A stretch of 51,719 nucleotides of DNA from positions 1 to 51,719 of the forward strand of contig CAYMDP010000017.1 in NCBI GenBank assembly GCA_964389375.1, read 5' to 3'. The stretch is from CAYMDP01 sp964389375 (GTDB lineage Bacteria > Bdellovibrionota > Bdellovibrionia > Bdellovibrionales > UBA1609). How positions within the stretch are numbered: the stretch's first letter is position 1; the number at the start of each line of letters is the position of its first letter. Made by a program: the position numbers and the translations under genes. Of this stretch, positions 8,651 through 17,566 are shown one piece after another. The notes under the pieces are model-generated. The model saw nothing but the letters and a program-made list of their open reading frames with translations. It was not told the origin of the DNA and did not search any database.

Positions 8651-10309
8651 TTATCTGAGTTCTCTGCGCAAAATTTTGCCAACGTTGTTTTTAGGCAACT
8701 CGGACCGGAACTCGACTAGCTTTGGGACTTTGTATCCAGCAAGGCTCAATCGGCAGTGATCGATAATCTCTTTTTCAGTTAAACTTGCATCTTTCTTAAC
8801 CACCACGACTTTAACGACTTCAGTCGAGTGTTCATCCTGGGCACCAACGGCAGCGACTTCTAAAACCTTTGGATGTGAAGAGACCACTTCTTCGATTTCA
8901 TTTGGGTAGACGTTAAAGCCAGACACCAAAATCATATCTTTTTTTCGGTCTACGATTCGAAAAAAGCCAGCATCATCGATCATTCCGATATCGCCACTTT
9001 TAAACCAACCCTCATTGTCGATCACATTTTTTGTCTCTTCCGGATTATTCCAATATCCGGTCATAACTTGTGGGCCGCGAATACAAATTTCTCCGGCCTC
9101 GGTCTGCCCATCTACCTCGACGCCCTCATCGTTAACCAGCTTCATATCGGTTGAAGGCAAAGGAAGACCAATAGTTCCAACTCGGTCGCTGCCGTCAATC
9201 GGGTTGCAGGAAGCCACAGGGGAGGTTTCTGTTAATCCATAGCCTTCGACGATCGGAGTTCGCGTCACTTCAACCCAGCGCTTTGCGACGGTCTTTTGCA
9301 GGGCCATGCCTCCAGCCACGCTGACTTTAAGATTCGAAAAATCGACCGTAGAAAACTCTGGATGATTTAACAGCGCATTAAACAAAGTGTTTAAGCCTGG
9401 AAAGACCGAGAAATAGTTTTTCTTTAAAGTCTTAACAAAGCCCGGGATGTCTCTTGGGTTTGTCACCATCAAATTCGTGCCGCCATAATACAAGATCGCC
9501 AGACCATTTAAAGTTAACGAGAAGATATGGTAAAGAGGAAGAGCACAGATGGCGACTTCTTCGCCTTCTTTAAGTTTGGGCTTCATCCATGCCGAGATCT
9601 GTAACATATTCGAAATAATATTTCGATGAGACAAGGCCGCACCTTTTGCAACGCCTGTCGTTCCTCCAGTGTATTGAAGAAATGCAATATCATTGGCATT
9701 CAGCGAAATTGGGGTAAAGGTCGACTCGGATCCTAGATCTAAGGCTTCGTAAAAATTGTGAGAAGACTTAAGCTTAAATTTTGGCACCATTTTTTTGATG
9801 TACTTGACGACACTGTTGACGATTAGACTTTTTGGCCAACCCAACAAATCTCCAACTTCGGTCACTACAACATGTTCTATTTTTGTATCTGCTATGATTT
9901 CTTCCAAAAGATGGGCACTGTTCGCAAGGATAACGATGGCTTTGACTCCAGCATCATTGAACTGATGTTTCATTTCGCGAGCGGTGTACAGTGGGTTTGT
10001 ATTGACGACGATTAAACCCGCTTTTAGGGCCCCAAAAAGGGCCACTGGATATTGTAAGACATTTGGCATTTGGATGGCGACTCGGTCGCCTTTTTTTAAC
10101 TTTGCCGTATTTTGAAAGTAAGCGGCCATATCCGTCGACAAGATATCCAGCTCTTCGTAACTTAAGCCGACTCCCATCATCGAGAATGCATCGCGTTTGC
10201 GAAAGCGCCGACAGGATGTATGAAACAAATCTAAAATGGACTCAAATTGATCGGGGTTAATTTCTTCCGGAACACCGACGGGATAACTTTTTAGCCAAAG
10301 CTTTTTCAT
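8651..10309 (-). CDS. fadD: Long-chain-fatty-acid--CoA ligase
   Basis: This AMP-forming acyl-CoA synthetase activates fatty acids for beta-oxidation or phospholipid use. The 552-residue length is typical. The P-loop-like LQYTGGTTGVAKG lies near 212-224, the A5 block GYGLTETSP near 357-365, the hinge/A8 region SGDIGMID and DRKKDMILVSGFNVYPNEIE near 437-465, and the C-terminal catalytic Lys in NNVGKILRREL. It has no signal peptide; FadD proteins work at the inner face of the inner membrane. Start ATG 10309 has AAGAGG upstream. It stands alone, with a 236-base gap on its 5' side and about 280 bases on its 3' side. Substrate chain length cannot be read from the sequence. Confidence 0.93.
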   Translation of the reverse strand: MKKLWLKSYPVGVPEEINPDQFESILDLFHTSCRRFRKRDAFSMMGVGLSYEELDILSTDMAAYFQNTAKLKKGDRVAIQMPNVLQYPVALFGALKAGLIVVNTNPLYTAREMKHQFNDAGVKAIVILANSAHLLEEIIADTKIEHVVVTEVGDLLGWPKSLIVNSVVKYIKKMVPKFKLKSSHNFYEALDLGSESTFTPISLNANDIAFLQYTGGTTGVAKGAALSHRNIISNMLQISAWMKPKLKEGEEVAICALPLYHIFSLTLNGLAILYYGGTNLMVTNPRDIPGFVKTLKKNYFSVFPGLNTLFNALLNHPEFSTVDFSNLKVSVAGGMALQKTVAKRWVEVTRTPIVEGYGLTETSPVASCNPIDGSDRVGTIGLPLPSTDMKLVNDEGVEVDGQTEAGEICIRGPQVMTGYWNNPEETKNVIDNEGWFKSGDIGMIDDAGFFRIVDRKKDMILVSGFNVYPNEIEEVVSSHPKVLEVAAVGAQDEHSTEVVKVVVVKKDASLTEKEIIDHCRLSLAGYKVPKLVEFRSELPKNNVGKILRRELR

Positions 10310-10544
10310 ATTAGGCGCCTCTTATTTTTTTAGAAAGCTACAGTCCCCATTTTGAACCAGGTCCAGAGGATAAAGGGAAAGAGTCAAGGAGAGGAGTTAA
10401 GAGCAGCGAGTCAAAGGCGAAGCGTCGCGACTCTAGCCGAGGAAGCTCAAGGGGATGAAATGCTGCGCAAAAAAAATTGAAATCCCGACTTTTCCTTCCT
10501 CATGCTTATGGCATACTTCAAGGACTTGTACCGAGGAGGACAGT

Positions 10545-11159
10545 ATGATCCCGAGTTCTATGAAATTGCCTTTGTTTATGATTGCAGTTGCGAGCCTTGG
10601 TCTTGCCTCTTGTGCATCGAATCCCCATAAGGCAGAAAAAATTGAAACCAAAATGGAAAAAGAGCAGGACCTTATCGACGAGAAGATCGGCGTAAAGGAC
10701 GGCAATCTTGTCGTGCAAAAGAAAGTCGAGATGAACGAAGAGCTTCGTCGTCTGCAGAACGAAGTCTACGAATTGGAAGACAGAGTTTATGGCAACAGAA
10801 AATATGGCTCTAAAGGTCTTTATGGGACCCTAAAAGAATGCCGAATTGAGCAAACTTCCAAAAAACTTGGTGGGGACGGAAAACTAATGTGGACCGAACC
10901 TTTGGAGCGAGTCACAGACAAAGAAGATGAGTGGAAAGTGGGGATCGACGAAAAGGATAAGATCGTCGGTGTGTCGGAAGAGTTTTTAAAGGATCGAATT
11001 GATCGCTTTAAAAAATATAAAGGTGTTCTGATGAAACGTCAGGACGAGTATGAAGATAAGCTTGCAATTTGTGATGCGGCTGTTCGTTCTAAAAAAGCCG
11101 ATATGGAACAAAAGGCAAAAGAGTCCTCAACTCCAGTTGGAAATGCGACGGAAGGTTAA
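10545..11159 (+). CDS. Coiled-coil lipoprotein, unknown
   Basis: A lipoprotein signal with lipobox LASC (Cys23 if ATG 10545 is used) is followed by a highly charged, Lys/Glu-rich chain of about 180 residues. Helical segments such as VEMNEELRRLQNEVYELEDR suggest coiled coils. I do not recognise the family. The start at 10545 is chosen because GAGGAGGA (10533-10540) precedes it; the frame is open upstream to 10455 but lacks a ribosome site. A YceI-like gene begins ten bases after the stop, so the two are very likely co-transcribed. Likely location is the periplasmic face of a membrane. Confidence 0.8.
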   Translation: MIPSSMKLPLFMIAVASLGLASCASNPHKAEKIETKMEKEQDLIDEKIGVKDGNLVVQKKVEMNEELRRLQNEVYELEDRVYGNRKYGSKGLYGTLKECRIEQTSKKLGGDGKLMWTEPLERVTDKEDEWKVGIDEKDKIVGVSEEFLKDRIDRFKKYKGVLMKRQDEYEDKLAICDAAVRSKKADMEQKAKESSTPVGNATEG

Positions 11160-11169
11160 TTCGACAAAT

Positions 11170-11778
11170 ATGAAATTGGTCTTAGGATTAATTCTTTCGC
11201 TCTTGTGTTTTAGGGGCGGGGCCTCCGCTCCGCCTTTAAGCAAAATTCTTGCCGATAAAGATCATTGTGTGGCTTACAAGGCCTCTAAGCGCATGTTTTT
11301 GGTCCGTTCGGTTCAAGTCATTGGACAAAACTGCGAAGTATCTTCTCAAATTTTGCCCGAACTTGGCGGAAAATACTTGGTCGAAGTTTTGATTCCGGTT
11401 TCGCGTTTTGAATCTGGTGAAGCTGAACGAGATCGAGATGTTGTTAAGCTTTTGGGACGGGCAGGACGCTCTGAGGTGATCTTTCGAAGTGAGTCGATGG
11501 ATCAAGAGACTTGGAAAAAAAGAATGTCCCAGGGGGTTTTCGAAGTTCGAGGGAAGTTACAAATTGGTGAGCAGTCTTACGACGTCAAAGCTCAGGCTCA
11601 GGTTCACGAGGGTCCAAATGGCCCAGAGGTTGAGGGCATGGTCAAAGCTCGCTTTGAGGATTTTGAGTTAAAGCCCCCAGCAATGGGACTTGGTTTGATG
11701 GCTCAAGTGGGGCGTGATTTAGAGCTTCATTTTCGTCTTTCGGGCCGACGGACTTTGGGTTTGGGAAGTCTGCTCTAA
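11170..11778 (+). CDS. YceI-like secreted protein
   Basis: A signal peptide (MKLVLGLILSLLCFRGGASA) precedes about 180 residues with the order of motifs of the YceI lipocalin-like family: a strand pair near the start, a DVVKLLG/VIFRSESM segment matching the family's sites for changing residues, then VFEVRGKLQIGEQSYDVKAQ matching the usual strand before the C-terminal sheet. YceI proteins bind polyisoprenoids or similar amphiphiles in the periplasm; the ligand here is unknown. ATG 11170 has only a distant GGAAGG, which fits translational coupling to the lipoprotein gene ten bases upstream. A hairpin plus T-run follows at 11806-11839. Confidence 0.75.
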   Translation: MKLVLGLILSLLCFRGGASAPPLSKILADKDHCVAYKASKRMFLVRSVQVIGQNCEVSSQILPELGGKYLVEVLIPVSRFESGEAERDRDVVKLLGRAGRSEVIFRSESMDQETWKKRMSQGVFEVRGKLQIGEQSYDVKAQAQVHEGPNGPEVEGMVKARFEDFELKPPAMGLGLMAQVGRDLELHFRLSGRRTLGLGSLL

Positions 11779-11805
11779 ACTCTTGTTTAATTCGAATTGA
11801 GTTCG

Positions 11806-11839
11806 GCCATTTGATGGAATGTTGAATGGCTATTTTTTT
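11806..11839 (+). terminator. Intrinsic terminator after the YceI-like gene
   Basis: Arms GCCATT (11806-11811) and AATGGC (11825-11830) are followed by TATTTTTTT. The right arm ends at the stop codon of the convergent gpmA. The T-run is on the plus strand, so it should end the lipoprotein/YceI transcript. Confidence 0.65.
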
Positions 11840-12579
11840 GTCTGATTCGCGACCGCTTTAGCGGCTTCTGCTGCGGCGCTGGCATCACCCAAATATCTGT
11901 GGCCCAGAGGCTGTAGTTGTTCATCTAAATCATAAACAAGTGGAATGCCCGTAGGAATATTTAACTCGGCAATTTCCTCATCTGAGACTAGATCTAAATG
12001 TTTAATCAAGGCCCTCAGGCTGTTTCCATGGGCTACGACCAAGACTTTTTTGTGAGCAAGAAGAGCCGGTGCGATTTCTTCTTGCCAATACGGAAGGACG
12101 CGATCTTTGCAGTGTTTTAGGGCCTCAGCTGAGGGAAGGAGCGAGGGTTGAACAGATGCGTAGCGAGGATCATTTTTCGGATGCTGCCGATCTGTATCTT
12201 CAAGTGCAGGAGGAAGCGTGTCATAGCTTCGTCTCCAAATAAAAACCTGATCTTCACCATATTTTTTCACGGTCTCGGACTTGTTGAGTCCTTGTAGGGC
12301 GCCGTAATGCCTTTCGTTCAGACGCCAGGTCTTTTTGACTGGAAGCCACATTAAATCCATTTCGTCCAAAACAGTCCAAAGGGTTCTAACGGCCCGTTTC
12401 AAAAGTGAAGTATAGGCGCAATCAAAGTGAAAGCCTTCTTTTTTAAGCAATTGGCCCGCTTGTTTTGCTTCAATTTGACCCTTTTCAGATAAATCTACGT
12501 CCACCCAGCCGGTGAAGCGATTTTCTTTGTTCCATTGGCTTTCTCCGTGACGAAGCAAAACAAGTTGAATCTGGCTCAT
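11830..12579 (-). CDS. gpmA: 2,3-bisphosphoglycerate-dependent phosphoglycerate mutase
   Basis: This glycolytic enzyme interconverts 3- and 2-phosphoglycerate through a phospho-histidine. The signature LLRHGESQWNKENRFTGW near 8-25 contains the phosphorylated His11 and the Arg/Ser phosphate site. ERHYGALQGLNK near 89-100 and VVAHGNSLRAL near 181-191 (second His) complete the active site. The 249-residue length is typical of the dPGM family. An alanine-rich C-terminal tail ends in TKK. AAGGGGG lies upstream of ATG 12579. It is a single gene between convergent and divergent neighbours. Confidence 0.95.
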   Translation of the reverse strand: MSQIQLVLLRHGESQWNKENRFTGWVDVDLSEKGQIEAKQAGQLLKKEGFHFDCAYTSLLKRAVRTLWTVLDEMDLMWLPVKKTWRLNERHYGALQGLNKSETVKKYGEDQVFIWRRSYDTLPPALEDTDRQHPKNDPRYASVQPSLLPSAEALKHCKDRVLPYWQEEIAPALLAHKKVLVVAHGNSLRALIKHLDLVSDEEIAELNIPTGIPLVYDLDEQLQPLGHRYLGDASAAAEAAKAVANQTKK

Positions 12580-12642
12580 TTTAAAAGGCCCCCTTCAAAA
12601 AAGTGAGCTTAAACTAGCAAAACCAGAGTGAAAAGCAATTCT

Positions 12643-12671
12643 TTGACACCCGAGTCTGATAAACATATGAC
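12643..12671 (+). promoter_or_regulatory. Strong sigma-70-like promoter that fixes the next start
   Basis: TTGACA (12643-12648), 17 bases, TATGAC (12666-12671). Transcription would begin near 12678. This rules out the upstream in-frame starts at 12628 and 12667 and supports ATG 12700, which has AAGGAG (12685-12690) nine bases before it. Confidence 0.65.
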
Positions 12672-12699
12672 TAAAAGCTACCGCAAGGAGTTTAGAAGC

Positions 12700-13233
12700 A
12701 TGAAGACAATCCAGCGCCTTTTACCTTTTGTTTTATTTTTTGCCTTCGTAATCATTGCTCGGCTTTTGCCTCATCCGGCAAACTTCAGTCCGATGTTGGC
12801 ATTGGTTGTGTTTTCAGGATTGGCCGCAAGAAATCTTGGACTTGGAATGGCCTATCCTCTGGCGGCGGTCGCCCTAAGTGATCTATTTTTAGGCCTTTAT
12901 CCCGGCTGGTCTTTTGTTTATCTTGGCTATGTTTTTTCAGTTTTATTGGCCTGGGGCCTTCGTAAAAATGATCAGGCTTTGTGGCTTAAAGGAGTCTTTG
13001 GCGCCTTGGGTGCAAATCTTGTTTTTTTCGTGATCTCCAATTTTGGGGTTTGGTTTTCCGCTGGAATTTATCCCAAAACTTTTGAAGGTCTAGCGGCCTG
13101 TTACATTGCCGCAATTCCTTTCGCACAAACCAGTTTACTTTCGACATTTATCTATGGCGCTGTGATTGTGTTGATGTGGCAACCAGTAAAGTCGATGAGT
13201 TTCTTCAGCGAACTTCAGCTAAAAGCCTCATAA
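12700..13233 (+). CDS. DUF6580-type integral membrane protein
   Basis: A 177-residue, very hydrophobic protein with about five or six membrane spans. The early block ARLLPHPANFSPMLALVVFSG, the middle SDLFLGLYPGW and the late ACYIAAIPFAQTSLL match, from memory, the DUF6580 family, whose members resemble the substrate-binding (S) components of ECF vitamin transporters. That would suggest uptake of a small nutrient, but no energising partner is present here and the function is unproven. Start and promoter are given in the preceding entry. It converges on the CNT transporter gene. Confidence 0.75.
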   Translation: MKTIQRLLPFVLFFAFVIIARLLPHPANFSPMLALVVFSGLAARNLGLGMAYPLAAVALSDLFLGLYPGWSFVYLGYVFSVLLAWGLRKNDQALWLKGVFGALGANLVFFVISNFGVWFSAGIYPKTFEGLAACYIAAIPFAQTSLLSTFIYGAVIVLMWQPVKSMSFFSELQLKAS

Positions 13234-13295
13234 AATATTTTTGTAAAGTGCTTGGCCCCATGGAGTTCTGGTGGGTCAAGCAATCAGAAACTTGT

Positions 13296-14594
13296 CTAGA
13301 TCAGTAGACCGGCTATTGTCGCTGTTAAGAATGCGGCCAAAGTTCCACCGACGACAGATTTTATTCCAAGCCGAGCAAGATCGGATTTTCGTTCGGGGGC
13401 CAAACCTCCGATTCCTCCAATTTGGATCGCTATCGAAGAGAAGTTTGCGAAGCCACAAAGAGCATAAGACAAAATAATCACTGTTCGGTCGCTTAAGTTC
13501 GCGGCGGCTTCAGAAAGATGAAGGTAGGCCACGAATTCATTAAGGACGATTTTTTCTCCCAGCATACTTCCGGCGACAAAGGCTTCATTCCAAGGAATCC
13601 CCATCAGCCAGGCCAGTGGGGCAAAAATCCATGCAAGAATAAGCTCAAAGCTAAGGCGAAGTTCTTCAGCTTTCATTTGTTCGGGAACCAGAAATTGACC
13701 CCAGGATTCAAAAGAAATGACCGAGCCAATCCCTCCTAGTATGGCATTGACGAGTGCGATGAGGGCAATAAATGCTAGAAGCATCGCCGCAACATTTAAC
13801 GCAAGCTTTAGTCCATCGGCGGCCCCATTGGCCGCAGCTTCAATGACATTGCTAGCCTTGTCCGAGTGATCTGTTTTTGGAACTTGGCCAAGGGTTTCGG
13901 GTTTGTCTCGCTCTGGAATCATAATTTTAGCAATCGCAAGGGCCGCGGGAGCGGACATCAAGCTTGCAGTCAATAAGTGCCCTGCAATATCTGGAATTCG
14001 ACTGATTAAAAGTCCAACGTAGGCCGCAAGAACTCCACCTGCGACGGTGGCCATTCCTCCAACCATTAAAGAAAAGATCTCGGATTCAGTCATCTTTCGA
14101 ATGTAGGGTTTAATCACCAATGGGGCTTCGGTTTGTCCAACAAAGACATTGGCTGCAACCGACAAAGATTCCGCTCCGCTGGTGCCTAAAGTTTTTTGCA
14201 TCACAAGAGCAATGGCGCCAACAATTTTTTGCATGATTCCGATGTGGTAAAGCACGGCCATTAAAGAAGCGACAAAGATAATGGTCGGCAAGACCTGAAA
14301 CGCAAAAATAAATCCAAGTTTGTCAGACTTCGCCAGTTCGCCAAAAATAAAAAGGCTGCCTTCTTGGGTCATCGAAAGCAAAGACACAACCGCCTGATTG
14401 GCCCAATCAAATGCAAAACCTAAGGGGCCGGACCATCCTAAAGAAGGGACCCCGATGACTAGCAAGGCAATTAAAAACTGTAAGCCGAGTCCAATGACAA
14501 CCAGGCGAATGGGAATATGTTTACGATTGTTGGACAGAGCAAATGCAATAAGAAGCAAGACGATCAGGCCGACTAGGCCGATAAGTTTTTCCAT
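13296..14594 (-). CDS. Concentrative nucleoside transporter (CNT/NupC family)
   Basis: This 432-residue inner-membrane protein would import nucleosides with H+ or Na+. It has about eight to ten hydrophobic spans, beginning MEKLIGLVGLIVLLLIAFAL. The family core is intact: the GQTEAPLVIKPY segment, the following MTESEIFSLMVGGMATVAGG, and a conserved C-terminal block (ALCGFANFSSIAIQIGGIGG) with Asn and Ser residues for substrate binding. For a predator this would serve uptake of nucleosides from degraded nucleic acid, which is inference. No operon partner; the C-terminal end converges on the DUF6580 gene with about 60 bases between. Confidence 0.92.
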   Translation of the reverse strand: MEKLIGLVGLIVLLLIAFALSNNRKHIPIRLVVIGLGLQFLIALLVIGVPSLGWSGPLGFAFDWANQAVVSLLSMTQEGSLFIFGELAKSDKLGFIFAFQVLPTIIFVASLMAVLYHIGIMQKIVGAIALVMQKTLGTSGAESLSVAANVFVGQTEAPLVIKPYIRKMTESEIFSLMVGGMATVAGGVLAAYVGLLISRIPDIAGHLLTASLMSAPAALAIAKIMIPERDKPETLGQVPKTDHSDKASNVIEAAANGAADGLKLALNVAAMLLAFIALIALVNAILGGIGSVISFESWGQFLVPEQMKAEELRLSFELILAWIFAPLAWLMGIPWNEAFVAGSMLGEKIVLNEFVAYLHLSEAAANLSDRTVIILSYALCGFANFSSIAIQIGGIGGLAPERKSDLARLGIKSVVGGTLAAFLTATIAGLLI

Positions 14595-14768
14595 GGGGCA
14601 AAATTATAGCGGTCGTGAGGCCGATGCAAGAGAATTTGATCTGGGTCACAGAGGCCCTCCTGGATCAAGATCTGGGCTTGCCTTGAGGTCCTTAATCTAG
14701 ACTCTAAAGATGGCATTCGATTAATCCGAAAATATAGAGTCAGTCCACCCGTCGATTTCGAGGATGAA

Positions 14769-16004
14769 ATGTCTGATTTAGGTAAAGTTGTTCTGGCTAT
14801 AATTCTTACGCAAAGTTGGATGGCTCATTCCAACCCAAACCAGTTCGATTGCGATCTGGAGACTATAAAAAAATTTTGCGAAACTTTAAAGTCGAAAGAA
14901 AAAACTCAACTTCGAAGTAAAAGCCCCTACAAATTTTCTAATGGGGAGACAATGCCTTCAGTCGATTCAATTTCCGGAAGTACCATAGAATTTGATGAGC
15001 TTGGCAGGACGAATATCCCGTGGGGAAAAATGCAACGCCTTGAAAAGTTGTTTAAGCAGACTCAAAAATATTCTCAAGAGGCCATTCGAAACGGTAGAAG
15101 GATGGACGCACTTAGTGCCGAAGAGAAAAATCTGATTTCTCGAATTCAAACGATGAAGCTGAGCAAACTCCAATCGAGTCGGGATCAAGAAGTTTGTAAG
15201 TCGAATTTTGGATACGCTTACGACCCAAGCTCCCATTCTTTGATCATGTGTCCCGAGATGGCCGGTTATCCAAAGTCATCCATTGTTTGGACCATGGGTG
15301 CCTTTATAGGTCGAGGGCTTGGATCATGCGCCACAAGTTTTCCTAAGGCTTCTGATACAGATCCAAAAGCAGTCATGGGTGTAATATCTCCCTCAAAGCA
15401 TCCCTTTAACAATTTGAAGGCTTGCTTAATTCAGGGGGGCTATCCGGACGCACCTGGAGGGATTGACTTCAATAAGCCCGAAGTTAAGGCCATTGTCGAT
15501 TCTCAGATCTCGCAATCCTTTCAAACGAAATCCCCAAGTCTGCCGGAGAGCCCAAAGACGCTTGCGGATGCTCTTAAAAGCGAAAAAAATTTGGCTTGGG
15601 CAAAGGAAGTGGTTTCGGACTTTCGCGAATGCCTTCCAGAGCAAACGAATGCGCGCGTGGATTCGGGAATTCAGGATTGGTTTGGGTCTGAGGTGGTTGC
15701 CCGGTATTTAGAAGATCAGCCACTTCAAGTGGAAAGCACAGAAGACCATATGCAGCCCTTGGCTGTTTTAGTAGATTTTTCGTGTAGATCTCCTAAATCA
15801 GCGGAGCTGACTCAAAAATTTCATGTTCCATTGGATCAGCGGCTTGAATCCGCAGTTTTTTCTAATCCTCGTTTAAGAAGAGCTCTGAATTGCAGCCCGA
15901 AGGTTCCGGCAAAGCAGGTTTGCAGTATCGGTGAGGCGCAAGGGACCCTTTCTCCTCGTCCTCAAGGTCCTCCCACAGGAGATTCCGGAAAGTCAGTACG
16001 GTAA
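14769..16004 (+). CDS. Exported cysteine-containing protein, unknown
   Basis: I do not recognise this 411-residue protein. Residues 1-21 (ending near MAHS) look like a signal peptide. The mature chain has scattered cysteines (FDCDLETIKKFCETL, EVCKSNFGYAYDP, LIMCPEM, GSCATSFP, KACLIQGG) that suit disulfides in the periplasm. A hydrophobic, glycine-rich stretch SIVWTMGAFIGRGLG lies near 175-190. The C-terminal third contains DSGIQDWFGSEVVARYL. ATG 14769 is preceded by GAGGA with five bases between. It is the first of a run of exported unknowns (14.8-18.0 kb) and converges on the next one. Confidence 0.78.
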   Translation: MSDLGKVVLAIILTQSWMAHSNPNQFDCDLETIKKFCETLKSKEKTQLRSKSPYKFSNGETMPSVDSISGSTIEFDELGRTNIPWGKMQRLEKLFKQTQKYSQEAIRNGRRMDALSAEEKNLISRIQTMKLSKLQSSRDQEVCKSNFGYAYDPSSHSLIMCPEMAGYPKSSIVWTMGAFIGRGLGSCATSFPKASDTDPKAVMGVISPSKHPFNNLKACLIQGGYPDAPGGIDFNKPEVKAIVDSQISQSFQTKSPSLPESPKTLADALKSEKNLAWAKEVVSDFRECLPEQTNARVDSGIQDWFGSEVVARYLEDQPLQVESTEDHMQPLAVLVDFSCRSPKSAELTQKFHVPLDQRLESAVFSNPRLRRALNCSPKVPAKQVCSIGEAQGTLSPRPQGPPTGDSGKSVR

Positions 16005-16049
16005 GGGTCCTCTACCCATTCCTCATTTCTTAATTCTGTATACAGGCTA

Positions 16050-16118
16050 CCGGTCTGTATTCTCTATTCAGAATTCAGAATTCAGAATTCAGAATACGGA
16101 GTACCGAATACTGACCGG
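16050..16118. repeat. Hairpin enclosing four 7-bp tandem repeats
   Basis: The unit ATTCAGA is repeated four times at 16066-16093, creating three overlapping GAATTC palindromes. The array is flanked by imperfect arms CCGGTCTGTATT (16050-16061) and AATACTGACCGG (16107-16118), 11 of 12 pairing. It sits between the 3' ends of two convergent genes. It may serve as a transcript end; the tandem array is a candidate for length variation between strains. Confidence 0.75.
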
Positions 16119-16152
16119 GATACAAAATGCCGAATTTAGTCTGGAGTCGACC

Positions 16153-17490
16153 TTATGGACTTGAAGGCCTTCGCATTTGAGCTTGTGGTCCGCACTGATT
16201 CAATCGGTTTTCGGCGCAGAGCTGTTGAATGCTCTGATTTTGACCGACTAGAAGACCGGCGGAGTGGGCGGGCTTGATCTCGGTCGAAGAAATTTTCAAG
16301 TTCGATTTATCTGCGGATCCTAGGTCAGTGGTCGAGCCGTTCTTATCCGCCGAGACATCACCCTTGGTCTCGGAACCGGAGGCACCAATAAGGCTGCCGC
16401 TTTTTGGATTGTTTGCAAGTTCATCAGTAGAGTTGCTGCTGGCGCCGTATTGCATGCCTGGGTCTTGGATCATTTTCACGACTTCTGGATCCGAGAATTT
16501 TGGGTCCGTGGGGCAAGATGTTTGAGCCTGTATCATGGCGTCTCTTGAGACTGGACTCATGCAAACTGCCGGATCTGAAGCGCAGGCCGGTGAGTAGCGC
16601 GTTTTTAATTGAGAACAAGTCGGGCAGTGGTCCCGCTGTCCTTTTTCGCAATAGCGAAGTCCCATTTGAGTTTTACAAAATTCTCCAAGCTGATTGGCGG
16701 CAACATCGGTTTTATTTTCAGATTCTTTTTCGGTTTCTTCATTTTCTTTGAGACCGCAATAACGCTCAGAAAACTGATCGCAACCCTTGGCCTCTGGCTG
16801 TTTGTCGCAATGCTCGACATAGATTGAATCACAGTCCGAATGATTATAGGGATCGCTCACCTTTTGGCAGTTTACCGTACCGTCACTATTTAAGGGTATG
16901 CTACCCTCGCCGGCGGCTCCGCCTGCGCCAGCCCCTGAAGATCCAGAACCCGAGGACCCGCCTCCGCCACCTTTAGAGTCAGAGCCCATGACAGCTTTAA
17001 GCAACAATGCGCCTCCACCAACAACCGCCGCAACTTTTGCGGCTTTAATCGCCGTTTCTCCGAGGGCAAGCTGAGAAAGATTCAGTTTAGTGTGCAAAAT
17101 TTTATTATGGGCATGGCACTCTTTTAAATTTGAATAAGCCAGCTTCAATGCAGCTTCGTTGGGGCCGCCCTGGGTATAGGCCGCTTCGCATACTGAAACG
17201 CAGGTTTTGTAGCTCGGAGCAAAAATTTCTTTTGTAGCTTGATCGACCTGAGTTCCGAAAAATGAAACATTTTTCAGAGATTTTGCGCCTCCAAGCATAT
17301 TGCTGTCGGCGTCTGCGGCTTCGATGGATTCTCTCATCGCGGCGGCACTCTTAAGCTCTGCATTTTTGGCCTCTGCAATTTTGCCTTTGGCCTTGAACTC
17401 ATTGAGCGCCCCAGTGCAGGCATCTGTTGCAAGGGCATTTTGACTACTAAAGTATAAAATAAGTCCGAGAAAAAGATGAGTCTTAAGCAT
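16153..17490 (-). CDS. Exported Cys-rich protein with Gly/Ser linker, unknown
   Basis: About 445 residues if ATG 17490 is the start; TTG 17529 would add 13. An AAGAGG directly abuts ATG 17490 with no spacer, so the start is not settled. A signal peptide ending near QNALA is followed by a helical Lys/Ala-rich segment with few cysteines. A hydrophobic Ala/Val/Gly stretch (KVAAVVGGGALLLKAVM) then leads into a Gly/Ser/Ala-rich linker. The C-terminal half has many cysteines (YNHSDCDSIYVEHCDKQP, RYCEKGQRDHCPTC) and ends in a Ser-rich tail. It looks like an envelope or cell-surface protein stabilised by disulfides. Family not recognised. A second exported protein lies upstream on the same strand. 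Confidence 0.75.
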   Translation of the reverse strand: MLKTHLFLGLILYFSSQNALATDACTGALNEFKAKGKIAEAKNAELKSAAAMRESIEAADADSNMLGGAKSLKNVSFFGTQVDQATKEIFAPSYKTCVSVCEAAYTQGGPNEAALKLAYSNLKECHAHNKILHTKLNLSQLALGETAIKAAKVAAVVGGGALLLKAVMGSDSKGGGGGSSGSGSSGAGAGGAAGEGSIPLNSDGTVNCQKVSDPYNHSDCDSIYVEHCDKQPEAKGCDQFSERYCGLKENEETEKESENKTDVAANQLGEFCKTQMGLRYCEKGQRDHCPTCSQLKTRYSPACASDPAVCMSPVSRDAMIQAQTSCPTDPKFSDPEVVKMIQDPGMQYGASSNSTDELANNPKSGSLIGASGSETKGDVSADKNGSTTDLGSADKSNLKISSTEIKPAHSAGLLVGQNQSIQQLCAENRLNQCGPQAQMRRPSSP

Positions 17491-17566
17491 CCTCTTATTA
17501 TGCCTAATTTTGGGAAAAATTTGTCTCAAAAAATAGAGACTGTATCACTGTGAGACGAGCTTAAGA

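Noticed and set aside
8479..8682. 67-aa minus-strand frame after fadD
   Set aside because: It overlaps the end of fadD, has no protein-like pattern or ribosome site, and the gap otherwise shows no coding signal.
10455..10544. Upstream in-frame extension of the coiled-coil lipoprotein
   Set aside because: It would bury the lipoprotein signal, while GAGGAGGA directly before ATG 10545 gives a good start.
15931..16164. 77-aa plus-strand reading frame over the ATTCAGA repeats
   Set aside because: Its repeated Ile/Gln/Asn/Phe peptide is only the translation of the 7-bp tandem repeat, and it overlaps the end of the preceding gene.
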